Origin: Edaphobacter flagellatus
GTDB taxonomy: Bacteria; Acidobacteriota; Terriglobia; Terriglobales; Acidobacteriaceae
DNA length: 64,000 bases
Assembly (NCBI RefSeq): GCF_025264665.1
Contig: NZ_CP073697.1
Coordinates: 4,259,501 to 4,323,500 of the forward strand
Direction: 5' to 3'
The notes beneath the pieces are model-generated. The model was not told the origin of the DNA. It searched no databases and was given only the letters and a program-made list of their open reading frames with translations. The translations under genes and the position numbers were made by a program. Position 1 is the stretch's first letter. Every line of letters begins with the position of its first letter. Positions 27,776-36,399 of this stretch are shown here, in pieces.

Positions 27776-28957
27776 ATGCGCCGCACAATGCAACTCGGTC
27801 TGGCCGCCCTGCTCACCATCTCCTTCGTCTCCTACGCACAGACCACGCCTCAGTCCACTCCGCCACCCACTACGACAGACTCTTCCGCACCACAGGCGAC
27901 GGACGACAAGTCCGCGAAGCCCGACAGCACTGCCGACACTTCCAAAGATTCTAAGAACGCTAAAGACACCACGAGTAAGAAGGCCGACTCCCTTCCATCT
28001 CCCGGCGAGGCTCTTGATCCGCATATTAAGAAGGGAAGCGAGGACGATGTCGACGCCGTAGGCACCCGCAATATCGGCGGCCGCGGCCTGGGCAATTGGT
28101 ACTCCACCGACTGGGAGATCCGCAACGGCAAGATGTACGCCATGGAGATCGAGAAGTCCGCTCATATGGTCACCGACCCGGTCGTCGTCGAGTACGTAAA
28201 TCGCGTTGGACAGAACATCGTCAAGAACTCCGACTGCAAGGTACCCTTCACTATCAAGATCATTGACTCGGACGAGATCAATGCCATGGCTCTGCCTGGA
28301 GGCTTCTTCTACGTTAACTCCGGTCTTATCCTCGCAGCGGACGAAGAAGCTGAGCTTGCCGGTGTTATGGCCCACGAGACTGCCCACGTCTGCGCACACC
28401 ATGCCGCTCGCCAGATGACCAAGATGAACTATGCGCAGATCGGCTCGATCCCGCTCATCATCTTTACGCAGGGAACATGGACCGGCTATGGCATCTACGA
28501 GGCTGCGCAGCTCGCCATCCCCATTACCTTCCTCAAATTCTCCCGTGTCGACGAAGCCCAGGCCGACTGGCTCGGCGTCCAGTACATGTACAAGGCAGGG
28601 TACGATCCGCAGGCCTTCATTCAGTTCTTCGAAAAGATCGATGCTCTCGAGAAGCACAAGCCCGGGACGCTCTCCAAGGTCTTCTCCGACCATCCGCAGA
28701 CACCCGACCGCATCGCCCATTCTGAGGAAGAGATCGCTACCATTCTTCCGGCGCGGCCAGACTATATCGTCTCTACCTCCGAGTTCGATGACGTCAAAGC
28801 GCGTCTCGCTCGCATCGAAAATAAGCGCAAGCTCAACGACAAGGGCAAGGACGGCAAGCCCACTCTGCGACGCGTTGGCGGAGGCAACAACGACCCCAAC
28901 AATCCCAATGCGCCATCGAGCACTGACGACCGTCCAACCCTGGGACGTAGAGATTAG
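27776..28957 (+). CDS. Periplasmic M48-family metalloprotease
   Basis: 393 residues. A signal peptide (FVSYAQ) precedes a ~70-residue Thr/Ser/Asp-rich region and then the protease: MAHETAHVCAHH near residue 200 holds the HEXXH zinc site, and the third ligand Glu is probably in DEAQADWLG. It is related to BepA/Oma1-type proteases that police outer-membrane protein assembly. I chose the ATG at 27776, 7 bases after AGGAG; the longer frame from 27674 begins with no ribosome site. It follows the secretin and pseudopilin genes on the same strand, consistent with quality control of the secretin, which is an inference. Confidence 0.87.
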   Translation: MRRTMQLGLAALLTISFVSYAQTTPQSTPPPTTTDSSAPQATDDKSAKPDSTADTSKDSKNAKDTTSKKADSLPSPGEALDPHIKKGSEDDVDAVGTRNIGGRGLGNWYSTDWEIRNGKMYAMEIEKSAHMVTDPVVVEYVNRVGQNIVKNSDCKVPFTIKIIDSDEINAMALPGGFFYVNSGLILAADEEAELAGVMAHETAHVCAHHAARQMTKMNYAQIGSIPLIIFTQGTWTGYGIYEAAQLAIPITFLKFSRVDEAQADWLGVQYMYKAGYDPQAFIQFFEKIDALEKHKPGTLSKVFSDHPQTPDRIAHSEEEIATILPARPDYIVSTSEFDDVKARLARIENKRKLNDKGKDGKPTLRRVGGGNNDPNNPNAPSSTDDRPTLGRRD

Positions 28958-28959
28958 TT

Positions 28960-29718
28960 TTAGCTCACCAGTCGGTTCATAGCGGCAGCCAAGTTGTGCC
29001 AGGCTGCCGTCATGCCGATAGGAACCGCCAGCGCATTTACCGCAAAGGTGAACGGTGCTGCCCACATCGTGGACCGGTGAATGCGGTGTAATGAAACAAG
29101 GTCATACATAATCAACAGCAGTATCAGGATGCCTAACCCCGTCAGTGCTCCAGCGGCAGGCGGAAGGCCCATCCTGGCCCATGGAAACCTTCCGAACGCG
29201 GCTTCCACCAGCCCCATCGTTGCCAGCAGGATCAGCCGCTTGTGCACATCGGGCTGCCTTCTCGTCTTCCACGACGCGTAGATCACCACAATAAAACCGA
29301 GAATGCCAATCGTGGGAATGGCAAACGATGTCGACGGGTCTAATGGACCAATCTGTACGCCACGATGCAGCGCATTCACCGCAGCGATTACTCCCAGTAC
29401 GATCATGATCGGCGGAAGACAGAACGCTACCGTGCCCAGCGTCCGGTGCAGCTTCACACGATGCGCTGCCACCAGCACGGCTTGCACGGTGAATAGCAGC
29501 ATCCACAACGTGAACAACGCTCCGTGAATATGAAGAATGGGAGTGGGAAGCGGGGCGTGAATGATCCCCGCCTGAAAATAGGTTGGAGAAAATCCAATGT
29601 AAACGCATGCGCACATCAAAACCGCCATGCCCGTGAAGAAGGCATGTTCTAGTGTGCGATTGACTGGTCTGTAGGTAATTCTTCTCGAAGTAGATGCAAA
29701 TACAGCATTTGTTGCCAT
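28960..29718 (-). CDS. Conserved multi-pass membrane protein
   Basis: 252 residues with about six transmembrane helices. Conserved His residues sit in HIHGALFTLW, HRVKLHRTLG and DVHKRLILLA, a pattern seen in small uncharacterised heme-associated or oxidase-assembly-like membrane proteins. I do not recognise a named family. It converges with the M48 gene with only two bases between stops, and its promoter region faces queF. Confidence 0.72.
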   Translation of the reverse strand: MATNAVFASTSRRITYRPVNRTLEHAFFTGMAVLMCACVYIGFSPTYFQAGIIHAPLPTPILHIHGALFTLWMLLFTVQAVLVAAHRVKLHRTLGTVAFCLPPIMIVLGVIAAVNALHRGVQIGPLDPSTSFAIPTIGILGFIVVIYASWKTRRQPDVHKRLILLATMGLVEAAFGRFPWARMGLPPAAGALTGLGILILLLIMYDLVSLHRIHRSTMWAAPFTFAVNALAVPIGMTAAWHNLAAAMNRLVS

Positions 29719-29886
29719 AGATTCTCCTGAATGCAGTTCGTTCGTAAATGCCGCACAACAGGGCCGAGGGGAGTTCTAACGGATGCCGCAAGATATCATG
29801 TCTATCTTGTTCTTGGGAAACGTGCAGTGCGTCAGACAAACGCCGTGATGGCCAAACTCCGCTGTTCAGGCAGGTAAAATAGAAAT

Positions 29887-30324
29887 ATGCCCAAGAAGGA
29901 CAAAGCCCCCAAGCGCACTACCGGCTATACCGACGACCACGCCGCTGCCGGTCTCGATACAAAGTTTCCAGAGATCGAAACCTGGCCAAACCAGTTCCCG
30001 GCCTACGAGATCCTCATCGACGATCCCGAGTTCACCTCTGTCTGCCCCAAGACCGGACTGCCTGACTTCGGCCGCCTCACCATCCGTTATATGCCCCACA
30101 AGCGCTGCATGGAGTTGAAGAGCCTCAAGGAGTATCTCTTCACCTACCGCAACTTGGGTATCTTTCAGGAGAACATCGTCAACCAGGTTCTCGATGACGT
30201 CGTCAAAGCGACCGATCCCCAGTGGGCACTTGTAGTCGGCGATTTCCGCCCGCGCGGCGGCATCTCCACCATCGTTGAAGCCTTCTACCCACGTCCGAAG
30301 GGTTCAAAAGGCCCTCGCGGCTGA
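29887..30324 (+). CDS. queF: NADPH-dependent preQ0 reductase QueF
   Basis: 145 residues, the short one-domain QueF type. It reduces the nitrile of 7-cyano-7-deazaguanine to preQ1 for queuosine synthesis. The active-site Cys lies in SVCPKTGLPDFG near residue 56, followed by YMPHKRCMELKSLKEYLFTYR and the ENIVNQVLDD segment typical of the family. The N-terminal Lys-rich stretch is variable. No other queuosine genes are in the window and I see no preQ1 riboswitch in the 168 bases upstream. Confidence 0.95.
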   Translation: MPKKDKAPKRTTGYTDDHAAAGLDTKFPEIETWPNQFPAYEILIDDPEFTSVCPKTGLPDFGRLTIRYMPHKRCMELKSLKEYLFTYRNLGIFQENIVNQVLDDVVKATDPQWALVVGDFRPRGGISTIVEAFYPRPKGSKGPRG

Positions 30325-30367
30325 TTTCTTCGGTTGAACGTGACCGGGGTCACAGACAGTCATGGCT

Positions 30368-30398
30368 GCTCTCCCTAATCTCTAGGTAAAGGGAGAGC
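30368..30398 (+). promoter_or_regulatory. Hairpin burying the Shine-Dalgarno of the BON gene
   Basis: GCTCTCCCT (30368-30376) and AGGGAGAGC (30390-30398) form a 9-bp stem with a 13-nt loop. The right arm is the ribosome-binding site AGGGAGAG, 5 bases before the ATG at 30403. When folded, the site is blocked, as in RNA thermometers or attenuated leaders. Function is inferred from structure only. Confidence 0.5.
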
Positions 30399-30402
30399 GA
30401 TT

Positions 30403-30924
30403 ATGACACCTACTCTTCTCGAATTCGCCAAAAAATCGGATGAACGGATTCTGTGCGACATCATGCGTCAGATGAATTGGCAGTCTGATATCGATGCGAG
30501 CAATATTCGTGTTGAAGTTCGCAAAGGAGTGATCACGTTACGGGGCGCAGTTGAGACCTGCGTGGAAAAAATCGAGGCCGAAAACGCTGTCAAAGCTGTC
30601 TATGGTGCCACCGCTATCATCAATCATCTCGAAGTCAGCCCGTCGCATGTGCCAACCGACAGCGAGATCGTTAACGACATCATTGCCGCTCTTCATAACA
30701 CCACAAGTATTTTAGACAGGATGCCTCAAGTCACCGTGCGGGATGGCATTGCCATCTTTCATGGCAGTTGTCGCTGGGACTTCCAGAGGCTCTGTGCCGA
30801 ACGTACAGCTCTTTCCACCAAAGGCGTCAAAGCCGTCGTCAATTTGATTACCGTCGATCCTGCTCCGTCTCCGTTGCCTCATACAGATGTGGGCGGCCCG
30901 ACTCTCGTCCGGCAAGCTAGTTAA
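30403..30924 (+). CDS. BON-domain protein
   Basis: 173 residues with two BON domains (about 14-83 and 84-155; the first reads NIRVEVRKGVITLRGAVET and ends in INHLEV). BON domains bind membranes or ligands and are common in osmotic-stress proteins such as OsmY and Kbp. No signal peptide is evident, so it is probably cytosolic. The plus strand here is slightly G-rich, unlike the genes to its left. Its Shine-Dalgarno is sequestered by the hairpin just upstream. Confidence 0.83.
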   Translation: MTPTLLEFAKKSDERILCDIMRQMNWQSDIDASNIRVEVRKGVITLRGAVETCVEKIEAENAVKAVYGATAIINHLEVSPSHVPTDSEIVNDIIAALHNTTSILDRMPQVTVRDGIAIFHGSCRWDFQRLCAERTALSTKGVKAVVNLITVDPAPSPLPHTDVGGPTLVRQAS

Positions 30925-30942
30925 CTTCTTTGGAGGTGAGCT

Positions 30943-31074
30943 GTGTTCAATTCTCTTAACGTATGTCTCTTTGCCATCCCGACGATCACGCTTGTGGTAT
31001 GGTTCGTTGTCCATGCTCTCATTGTGAAACGGCACCAGGGCGCTCCATTCCGTCTCACCGATCACCGGAGATAA
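30943..31074 (+). CDS. 43-residue single-span membrane peptide
   Basis: A GTG start 6 bases after a near-perfect GGAGGTGA ribosome site opens a 43-codon frame ending in TAA at 31072. The peptide has a hydrophobic segment (about residues 6-28: LFAIPTITLVVWFVVHALIV) followed by a basic, polar tail (KRHQG, DHRR). It begins 18 bases after the BON gene stop, so the two may be co-transcribed. I do not recognise a family. The ribosome site and the clean transmembrane-plus-basic-tail pattern support a real gene. Confidence 0.6.
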   Translation: MFNSLNVCLFAIPTITLVVWFVVHALIVKRHQGAPFRLTDHRR

Positions 31075-31088
31075 TGGCTGCATGCTCC

Positions 31089-31964
31089 CTAATGCAGAAA
31101 CGCCTCCGGCGCGCCCTTTGTAATCGAAAGGGGCGTCGCCGACTTCGGATCAGGATCGAATCGATCAAACACCGCACGGTTCTGCCGGAAGTGACGTTTC
31201 AGCGCCGTGATGCGATTCTGGTCGTTCGGGTGGTCTGAAAGCAGTTGAGGAATCTGGCCGACGCCAGCGCTCTTAAAATCCTGCAACAGCCATACGAGGC
31301 CCCACGGATTGTATGGCGTCTGCGCGCAGATATCCGATCCCGTCAGATCTGCCTGCTTCTCCACCTCGCGCGAGTATCCCAGCGAATTGAGCTTGCCCAG
31401 CAACGCAATTGCCAGTAGGTGTGCGCGTGTCGGGCCCAACAATAGAGCGGCGCCAACCTCACGCCTCTCAAGCTTCTTTTGCTTCTCCATCAGTGTCACC
31501 GTATCGCGATGGATCGTGTGCGATACCTCGTGACAGAGCGTCCCCGCAAGCTGTTCCTTGTTTTTCACAAAGTAGAGAAGAGAATCCACCACATAGACAT
31601 TCCCTCCAGGAGTTGCAAATGCATTCGGCTGCTCCTCATGTACCAGGTAGAACTTGAATGGGTGGTTATATTGCGGTTGGGCGGCTTGCGTAATCGCATC
31701 TGAGATCGGTCGCAGCTGGTCATACAAAGGAGACGATTCGATAATCTCGCCCTTGGCCTTCAGTTGGTCGAAGACCTCCTGGCCGATCTGCTGCTCTTCA
31801 TCCAGCGTTTGCGTTGCTGGCTGTACCGGTTGACTCTGCTGCGCAGGTTGAGCTTGTCCTCCCGCTGCAGATGCTGGCACCTTCTCAACAGTTACAGTGC
31901 AGCCTGTTATCGTCAGGCATAGCACTACAGCAATACTCGACAGGTATCGTCGCACTGTCTTCAT
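31089..31964 (-). CDS. M48-family metalloprotease lipoprotein
   Basis: 291 residues. A lipoprotein signal ends in LTITGC, so it is probably anchored in a periplasmic membrane leaflet. A Gln/Pro-rich spacer follows, then the protease domain with LCHEVSHTIHRD (HEXXH near residue 145) and the helix with EVEKQADLTG carrying the third zinc ligand. It resembles LoiP/YcaL-type proteases. I chose the ATG at 31964 because AGGAG lies 6 bases upstream; an upstream in-frame codon at 31997 would add 11 residues before the signal. This is the second M48 gene within 4 kb. Confidence 0.87.
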   Translation of the reverse strand: MKTVRRYLSSIAVVLCLTITGCTVTVEKVPASAAGGQAQPAQQSQPVQPATQTLDEEQQIGQEVFDQLKAKGEIIESSPLYDQLRPISDAITQAAQPQYNHPFKFYLVHEEQPNAFATPGGNVYVVDSLLYFVKNKEQLAGTLCHEVSHTIHRDTVTLMEKQKKLERREVGAALLLGPTRAHLLAIALLGKLNSLGYSREVEKQADLTGSDICAQTPYNPWGLVWLLQDFKSAGVGQIPQLLSDHPNDQNRITALKRHFRQNRAVFDRFDPDPKSATPLSITKGAPEAFLH

Positions 31965-32092
31965 GAATGCTCCTGTTCCAACCGTATCTGCCCACAAATG
32001 ATTGTTCCGAGATTATTCGCAATTATGCTTTGTTGCCAGCTCTACGTATCAATCTCTGCTTCCAATGGTCTGCTGCGCTGGGGTCATGAGCT

Positions 32093-33283
32093 CTAGCGAA
32101 GTACGGTCAGATGTTTTCTAAGCTCTGCGAGCGGATAGAACGTCCCTCGCCACGTAACGCCGTCCATTTTCAGTGTTGTAATGGTGGAGCGAAGGATGGA
32201 ATAGACGAACAGGATGGCTGCAATCGGGAACAGAATGCAGTAAGAAGTTGCAATCAAGCTGTAGCGGCGAGAGAGAGCGTAAAGTACTGCGATGGCGATC
32301 AGGCTCAATGAGGCTGCAGTTCGGGTCTCTGGCAGAAAGAGGAAGCATATAGGTCCGAGACAGAACACGATAATCCAGATGCAGGCGAGCACGACAAGCG
32401 AGAGACGGAAACGAAAGATGGAGAAGAGATTTTTCGTCATGACGTTCATTACCCCTGTTATGCCCGCAGCCCAGTGAACACTGACCATTCCGGGGGCGGA
32501 GGCGACGCGTTGGCGGAGTTGGGCCAGTTTGACTTTGCGGGCGAGAGTGAGATCTTCAAGGATCTCCATGCGGAGAGCGTCGAAGCCGCCGAGTTTTTGG
32601 TAGGCGCTGGTTTTGAGAAGGTTGAAGGCGCCGATGCCGATGGAGTCGCGGACGGCTTTAGGGTCAGAGGCTTTCCAGGGGCGCGTTGCCCAAAGTCCCA
32701 TCACACCGAGATAGCCGAGGAGCATACCTTCTCCCCGGGTTTTGATGATGGGTGTTGGGAAGGTGACGAAGTGGTCGGCGTTGGTGGCGACGGCCTGGGC
32801 GAGAGAGCGGCGAATGGCGTCAGGCGCGAAGAGGATGTCGGCGTCGGTGAAGAGCAGGTAATCGGGACGATGGACGGAGAGCGCGTGGCGGGCTGCGAGC
32901 GCCATCGCGTGCGTTTTACCGAGCCAGCCTGAGGGAAGGTCGGTGATGTGAATGGCGCGGAGCTTTTCAGGATTCTTTGCGGCGAGAGTGTCGATGATAT
33001 TACCGGTTGCGTCGGTGGAGCGGTCGTCGACGGCGATGATCTGCAGGTTGTTGTAGTCCTGCGCGAGGAGCGATTCGAGGCAGGCTGGAAGGGCTTCGGC
33101 CTCGTTGCGCGCGGGGACGATAACGACGATCGACGGATTATCGCGTGGGCCGCGATTGAACTTCGATTCGAGCAAATTGGGGATGGTTGGAAGGCCTCGC
33201 CAGGCAGTGATCGCTTTCCAGAGCCAGCCGAGGGCTGTGATCCATGCGAGGATTTCGATGATTGTTTTGAGTGCAGGGATCAA
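32093..33283 (-). CDS. Family 2 glycosyltransferase, HpnB-like
   Basis: 396 residues. An N-terminal membrane helix precedes a GT-A domain: VVIVPARNEAEALP, AVDDRSTDATG, LPSGWLGKTHA, TDADI (the DXD-type metal site) and a downstream EILEDL. Three or four C-terminal transmembrane helices follow. The W-LGK motif and layout match HpnB and related carotenoid or hopanoid-associated transferases, so a lipid acceptor is likely, but no hopanoid genes are nearby. From this gene rightward the plus strand is strongly G-rich. Confidence 0.83.
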   Translation of the reverse strand: MIPALKTIIEILAWITALGWLWKAITAWRGLPTIPNLLESKFNRGPRDNPSIVVIVPARNEAEALPACLESLLAQDYNNLQIIAVDDRSTDATGNIIDTLAAKNPEKLRAIHITDLPSGWLGKTHAMALAARHALSVHRPDYLLFTDADILFAPDAIRRSLAQAVATNADHFVTFPTPIIKTRGEGMLLGYLGVMGLWATRPWKASDPKAVRDSIGIGAFNLLKTSAYQKLGGFDALRMEILEDLTLARKVKLAQLRQRVASAPGMVSVHWAAGITGVMNVMTKNLFSIFRFRLSLVVLACIWIIVFCLGPICFLFLPETRTAASLSLIAIAVLYALSRRYSLIATSYCILFPIAAILFVYSILRSTITTLKMDGVTWRGTFYPLAELRKHLTVLR

Positions 33284-33371
33284 CGGTTGTCTGCTTCCTG
33301 TTCATTCGTGGCCGCGCTGGAACGCGAGTTGCTCGACTGTACCTCGTCTGGAATGACACGGTTGAACTGCC

Positions 33372-34667
33372 TTATGTTGTGGCTGCGGCTTCATCGTCGG
33401 TGAGCGGCGGTGCGTAGCGCGAGCCAAGGAAGAAGATCACGGCGGCGAGCAGCAGGGTAATGAGCGTTGAACCGAGGCCGAGGTTGAGTGTGCTGCGGTC
33501 GCTGACAGCTCCAATGATGCGGGGCGAGATCGCGTCGCCGAGCGCGTGAATGACGAGGAGCTGTCCAGCCATCGCGGTGGCGCGAACTTCGGGTCTTACG
33601 GCGTTCATTGTCGCGGCGTTGACGGGGCCGGTTCCGAGGAAGATGAGGAAGATGGCCACGGCCAGCGCCGGAATCGTCAGGTTGTGTGGGCCGAAGAAGC
33701 AGACGAGCGCGGGCGGCACGGCGAGTGCGGCGCTGATGGCGGGCACGAGGTAGAGCGCCTTTGGAGTTTTCTTCGACCAGCGCTGGGCGATGATGCCGCC
33801 GGTGATGGTTCCAAGGAGGCCGGTGACGACTGTGATGGCGCCCATCAGGAAGGCTGCCTTCGATTGCGCGAATCCGCCGACGCGCTGGAGGAAGGAGGGC
33901 ATCCACCAAGAGATGCCGCCGAGGGAGAAGGTGACGGCGGCGTAACCGAGGATCGACGCCAAGTATGCTTTGTTTTTTACAAGCGTGAGGATGGTGCCTT
34001 TCTCCAATTTTGCTTTCTCATGCTGACTGGCTCCGCGTGCTGGTTCCTTCATGAAGAAGAGGATGAGGAGAGCGATGATGACTCCGGGGATGGCGGAGAC
34101 GATGAAGGCGTGGCGCCAGCCATAGTGCTCGCCGACGATGCCGCCGACGAGGTAGCCGAGTGCAGCGCCGACGGGGATGGCGATGTTGAAGATGGTGAGG
34201 ACGCGGTTACGCTGTTCTGGCGGATAGAAGTCAGAGAGCAGGGCCGGGGCGAAGATGCCGAAGCTGGCTTCGCCGATGCCGAGGGCTGCGTGGCGAAGAT
34301 TGAGCGAGCCGTAAGAGTTGACCGACGCGGTGAAGAAGTTGATGCCTGACCAGAAGAGCGCAGCGATGACGATCATGGGCTTGCGCGGGAAGCGATCGCC
34401 CAGCCAGCCGGTGATGGGCGAGGTGAGCATGTAGGCGATCATGAACCAGAAGGTGAGTGTGCCGATGTGCTCGTCGGTGAGATGGAACTCGCCTTTGATC
34501 TGCTCCTGAACACCGGGGAGGATGTAGCGGTCGATGTAGTTGACGAAATTGAGTGCGGTGAGAAGGACGAGCGCGGTGGTGGCTCCGGCGACAGAGGCGG
34601 TTTTTTTGATCGTGGTGGCCATTAGAGGGAGGATAGCAGGGGAGAGTGTCGTTGCTTGCTGCTGCAT
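33372..34667 (-). CDS. MFS transporter, spinster-like
   Basis: About 431 residues with twelve predicted transmembrane helices. The MFS signature between helices 2 and 3 reads GWLGDRFPRKP, and helix 1 contains FVNYIDRYI, typical of the spinster/hexuronate-like branch. The substrate is not predictable. The start is uncertain: 34667 (MQQQAT) or 34622 (MATTIKK); neither has a good ribosome site, and the second begins closer to helix 1. Confidence 0.85.
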   Translation of the reverse strand: MQQQATTLSPAILPLMATTIKKTASVAGATTALVLLTALNFVNYIDRYILPGVQEQIKGEFHLTDEHIGTLTFWFMIAYMLTSPITGWLGDRFPRKPMIVIAALFWSGINFFTASVNSYGSLNLRHAALGIGEASFGIFAPALLSDFYPPEQRNRVLTIFNIAIPVGAALGYLVGGIVGEHYGWRHAFIVSAIPGVIIALLILFFMKEPARGASQHEKAKLEKGTILTLVKNKAYLASILGYAAVTFSLGGISWWMPSFLQRVGGFAQSKAAFLMGAITVVTGLLGTITGGIIAQRWSKKTPKALYLVPAISAALAVPPALVCFFGPHNLTIPALAVAIFLIFLGTGPVNAATMNAVRPEVRATAMAGQLLVIHALGDAISPRIIGAVSDRSTLNLGLGSTLITLLLAAVIFFLGSRYAPPLTDDEAAATT

Positions 34668-34685
34668 GCTGCGAAAAATGCGGGG

Positions 34686-35600
34686 CTATCGGCTGCACGG
34701 CTGCACCGCTTCGCGCAGAAGGGCACTTTTGGAGCGAGTGTGCGGTGGCTTTGCAGAGATCCTGCGAAGATACGGGTGTTCTTCCTGTCTCAACGAGCAA
34801 GCTCGCCGGGGACCCCGTTTCTCGACTGCAACCCTCGGCTTTCGTTCGGAATGGCACCTGGCAGGAGCGAGAGATGCGGCTTCGAGAGAGGGGATGATCT
34901 CGGTTTGTGCGTCTTGGAGGTGGCTATCGGAGCGATCTTGGGAGCGGTCTTCGAAGCGGTCTTGGGGGGAGCCTGGAAGTGGCTCGGTACCGTGGTGGCG
35001 GCCTAGTGTTTCGAGCAGCATCCTGCCGGTTGCGGGTGAGCAGCGGCGCCAGAGTGCGGGTGGAGGCGTGAAGTCGAGTGAGGTGGGCTGGGTGGAATGG
35101 TTTTGTGTGGTGGAGAACGGCTCACCATTGGATGTGTACTGAGGACGCGGGCCGGAGCCGTAGTGGGGTTGGGCGGGTTCGTTATCGGGGGATGACGGCG
35201 GGTCGGCAGTGAGGCCGTTTTCGAGGAGCGCGGTGTTTGGGGCGTTGCGCGGGAGGGTGCGCTGGTGCTCGTTGAGGTTGGAATTAGCGATCTGGAGGGC
35301 GTAGAGAAGCAGGCCGGCGCGGCGAAGATCGATCTCGTTGCCGGCGATGGCGTGCATGATGGTGCCGAGAGCGTCCTGAAGCCCGGCGCGGCTGCGGGGT
35401 GAGGGGAGAGCGAAGGAGTGGTGGCGGGCCTTGCGCTGGCGGATCTGTTCGGGAGTGCCGCGGACCTCGCTGTGGTAGTGGCAGAGGTTGCTGCCGCGGA
35501 GGGCGGGGGAGCCGCAGCGTGCTCCATCTGGTTTGGTGTGGCGGCAGCGGATGCGGTTGAACTTGTTGTCGTCTTCGGGGTGGCGGGGTTCGAGATGCAT
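34686..35600 (-). CDS. Cys/His-knuckle protein of the acidobacterial type
   Basis: 304 residues as read. The N-terminus has C19, C29, C40 and H43 (RCRHTKPDG, RCGSPAL, LCHYH), a likely zinc knuckle that I associate with small acidobacterial proteins of unknown function. A basic helix (RQRKARHH) and an Ala/Leu helix follow to about residue 110; from there it is Pro/Ser/Thr-rich. The last ~70 residues (from CHSERKPR) read through sequence resembling the family's dispersed intergenic repeat, so the native C-terminus may be extended by a repeat insertion. GGAG 7 bases before the ATG supports the start. Confidence 0.6.
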   Translation of the reverse strand: MHLEPRHPEDDNKFNRIRCRHTKPDGARCGSPALRGSNLCHYHSEVRGTPEQIRQRKARHHSFALPSPRSRAGLQDALGTIMHAIAGNEIDLRRAGLLLYALQIANSNLNEHQRTLPRNAPNTALLENGLTADPPSSPDNEPAQPHYGSGPRPQYTSNGEPFSTTQNHSTQPTSLDFTPPPALWRRCSPATGRMLLETLGRHHGTEPLPGSPQDRFEDRSQDRSDSHLQDAQTEIIPSLEAASLAPARCHSERKPRVAVEKRGPRRACSLRQEEHPYLRRISAKPPHTRSKSALLREAVQPCSR

Positions 35601-35693
35601 GGGGGACTCCGTATGAATTCGCGCAAAGTATTCGAAGGAAGGGCCTTATTGGAACGGTTACCGTGATGACCTACGGAGGCCGGACTTAAAAGA

Positions 35694-35720
35694 AAACGCC
35701 CGGTCAGAGACCGGGCGTTT
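35694..35720 (-). terminator. Intrinsic-terminator-like hairpin
   Basis: AAACGCCCGGTC pairs perfectly with GACCGGGCGTTT around a 3-nt loop. Read on the minus strand it is followed by TTTTCTTTTAAG, a good T-rich tail. It lies upstream, not downstream, of the knuckle gene (start 35600), so any transcript it ends must begin in the gene-free stretch to its right. Confidence 0.65.
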
Positions 35721-36383
35721 CTTCCTTACTTCATTAAGTTAATGATATTGGGTGTGTCAAGAAATTCTGTGGAAATTCAAGATTTGCCCGGAATAGAAAA
35801 TCAATTATTTTCAATTGATTAGAGGGAATGTCTCACGTTGCGCATTCGGTTTTTTCGGATTGCGATTTTGCCGCAGATTCCTGGCTGCTTCCCCTGCAAT
35901 CGCCCTATATAACAGCATTTCTTTGCAGATGCCGCAAAAGCCAGGTAGGGCACCGACTCCTAATCAATAAAGTGTCATTGCAAAAGTCTTTATTCCGATC
36001 GATGCTTCATCGTGGCGTAACGAAGGGCGAGATGCGGGCTTTGTGCTGTTCGTCACAAAGAGAGAACGGGCATTGAACGGCGCCGTATCTATGCACAAGT
36101 GAATCCTGGAAGACTTTAGGCTGCGATGCAAGAATCAGAAATTTCCTAACCGAGAAGAGTTCTGCTGGTCTAATCCGCTGACCGTAGAAATGGGATAGGC
36201 CGGTCGGTTTCATTTCAAAAAAAGACGCAAAAGCAGGAAACAGCAAGCTGTAAATTTTTACTACTACAATGTGTAACTAATTAATTTGAGTTGAGTCTAT
36301 CCGGCATAACCGATGCGGGAGGGGCTTCGCTGGAAGCTGTGAGATCGCAATACGTCGATCGACAGAGAAGCTCGTTCGCTTAA
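35721..36383. other. Gene-free, AT-rich intergenic stretch
   Basis: About 660 bases without a convincing gene. It contains an 8-bp inverted repeat AATCAATT / AATTGATT at 35799-35820 with a 6-base spacer and AT-rich promoter-like runs such as CTATATAAC. Short open frames on both strands lack ribosome sites and family features. A small RNA reading leftward to the hairpin at 35694 is possible but unproven. Confidence 0.4.
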
Positions 36384-36399
36384 TACGAATTGATTCGTA
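36384..36399. promoter_or_regulatory. Palindromic operator candidate
   Basis: TACGAAT and ATTCGTA flank a TG spacer: a perfect 7-bp inverted repeat, 25 bases before the TPR gene start and next to its ribosome site. The size and spacing suit a dimeric repressor. No regulator gene is adjacent. Confidence 0.4.

Noticed and set aside
29719..29886. preQ1 riboswitch before queF
   Set aside because: No preQ1-type stem with the C-rich loop and A-rich tail could be recognised.
31965..32092. oriC with DnaA boxes at the skew change
   Set aside because: No TTATCCACA-like cluster or AT-rich unwinding element is visible in this 128-base gap.
35828..36076. 82-codon open frame in the gene-free stretch
   Set aside because: No ribosome site, no domain, mixed composition; treated as chance.
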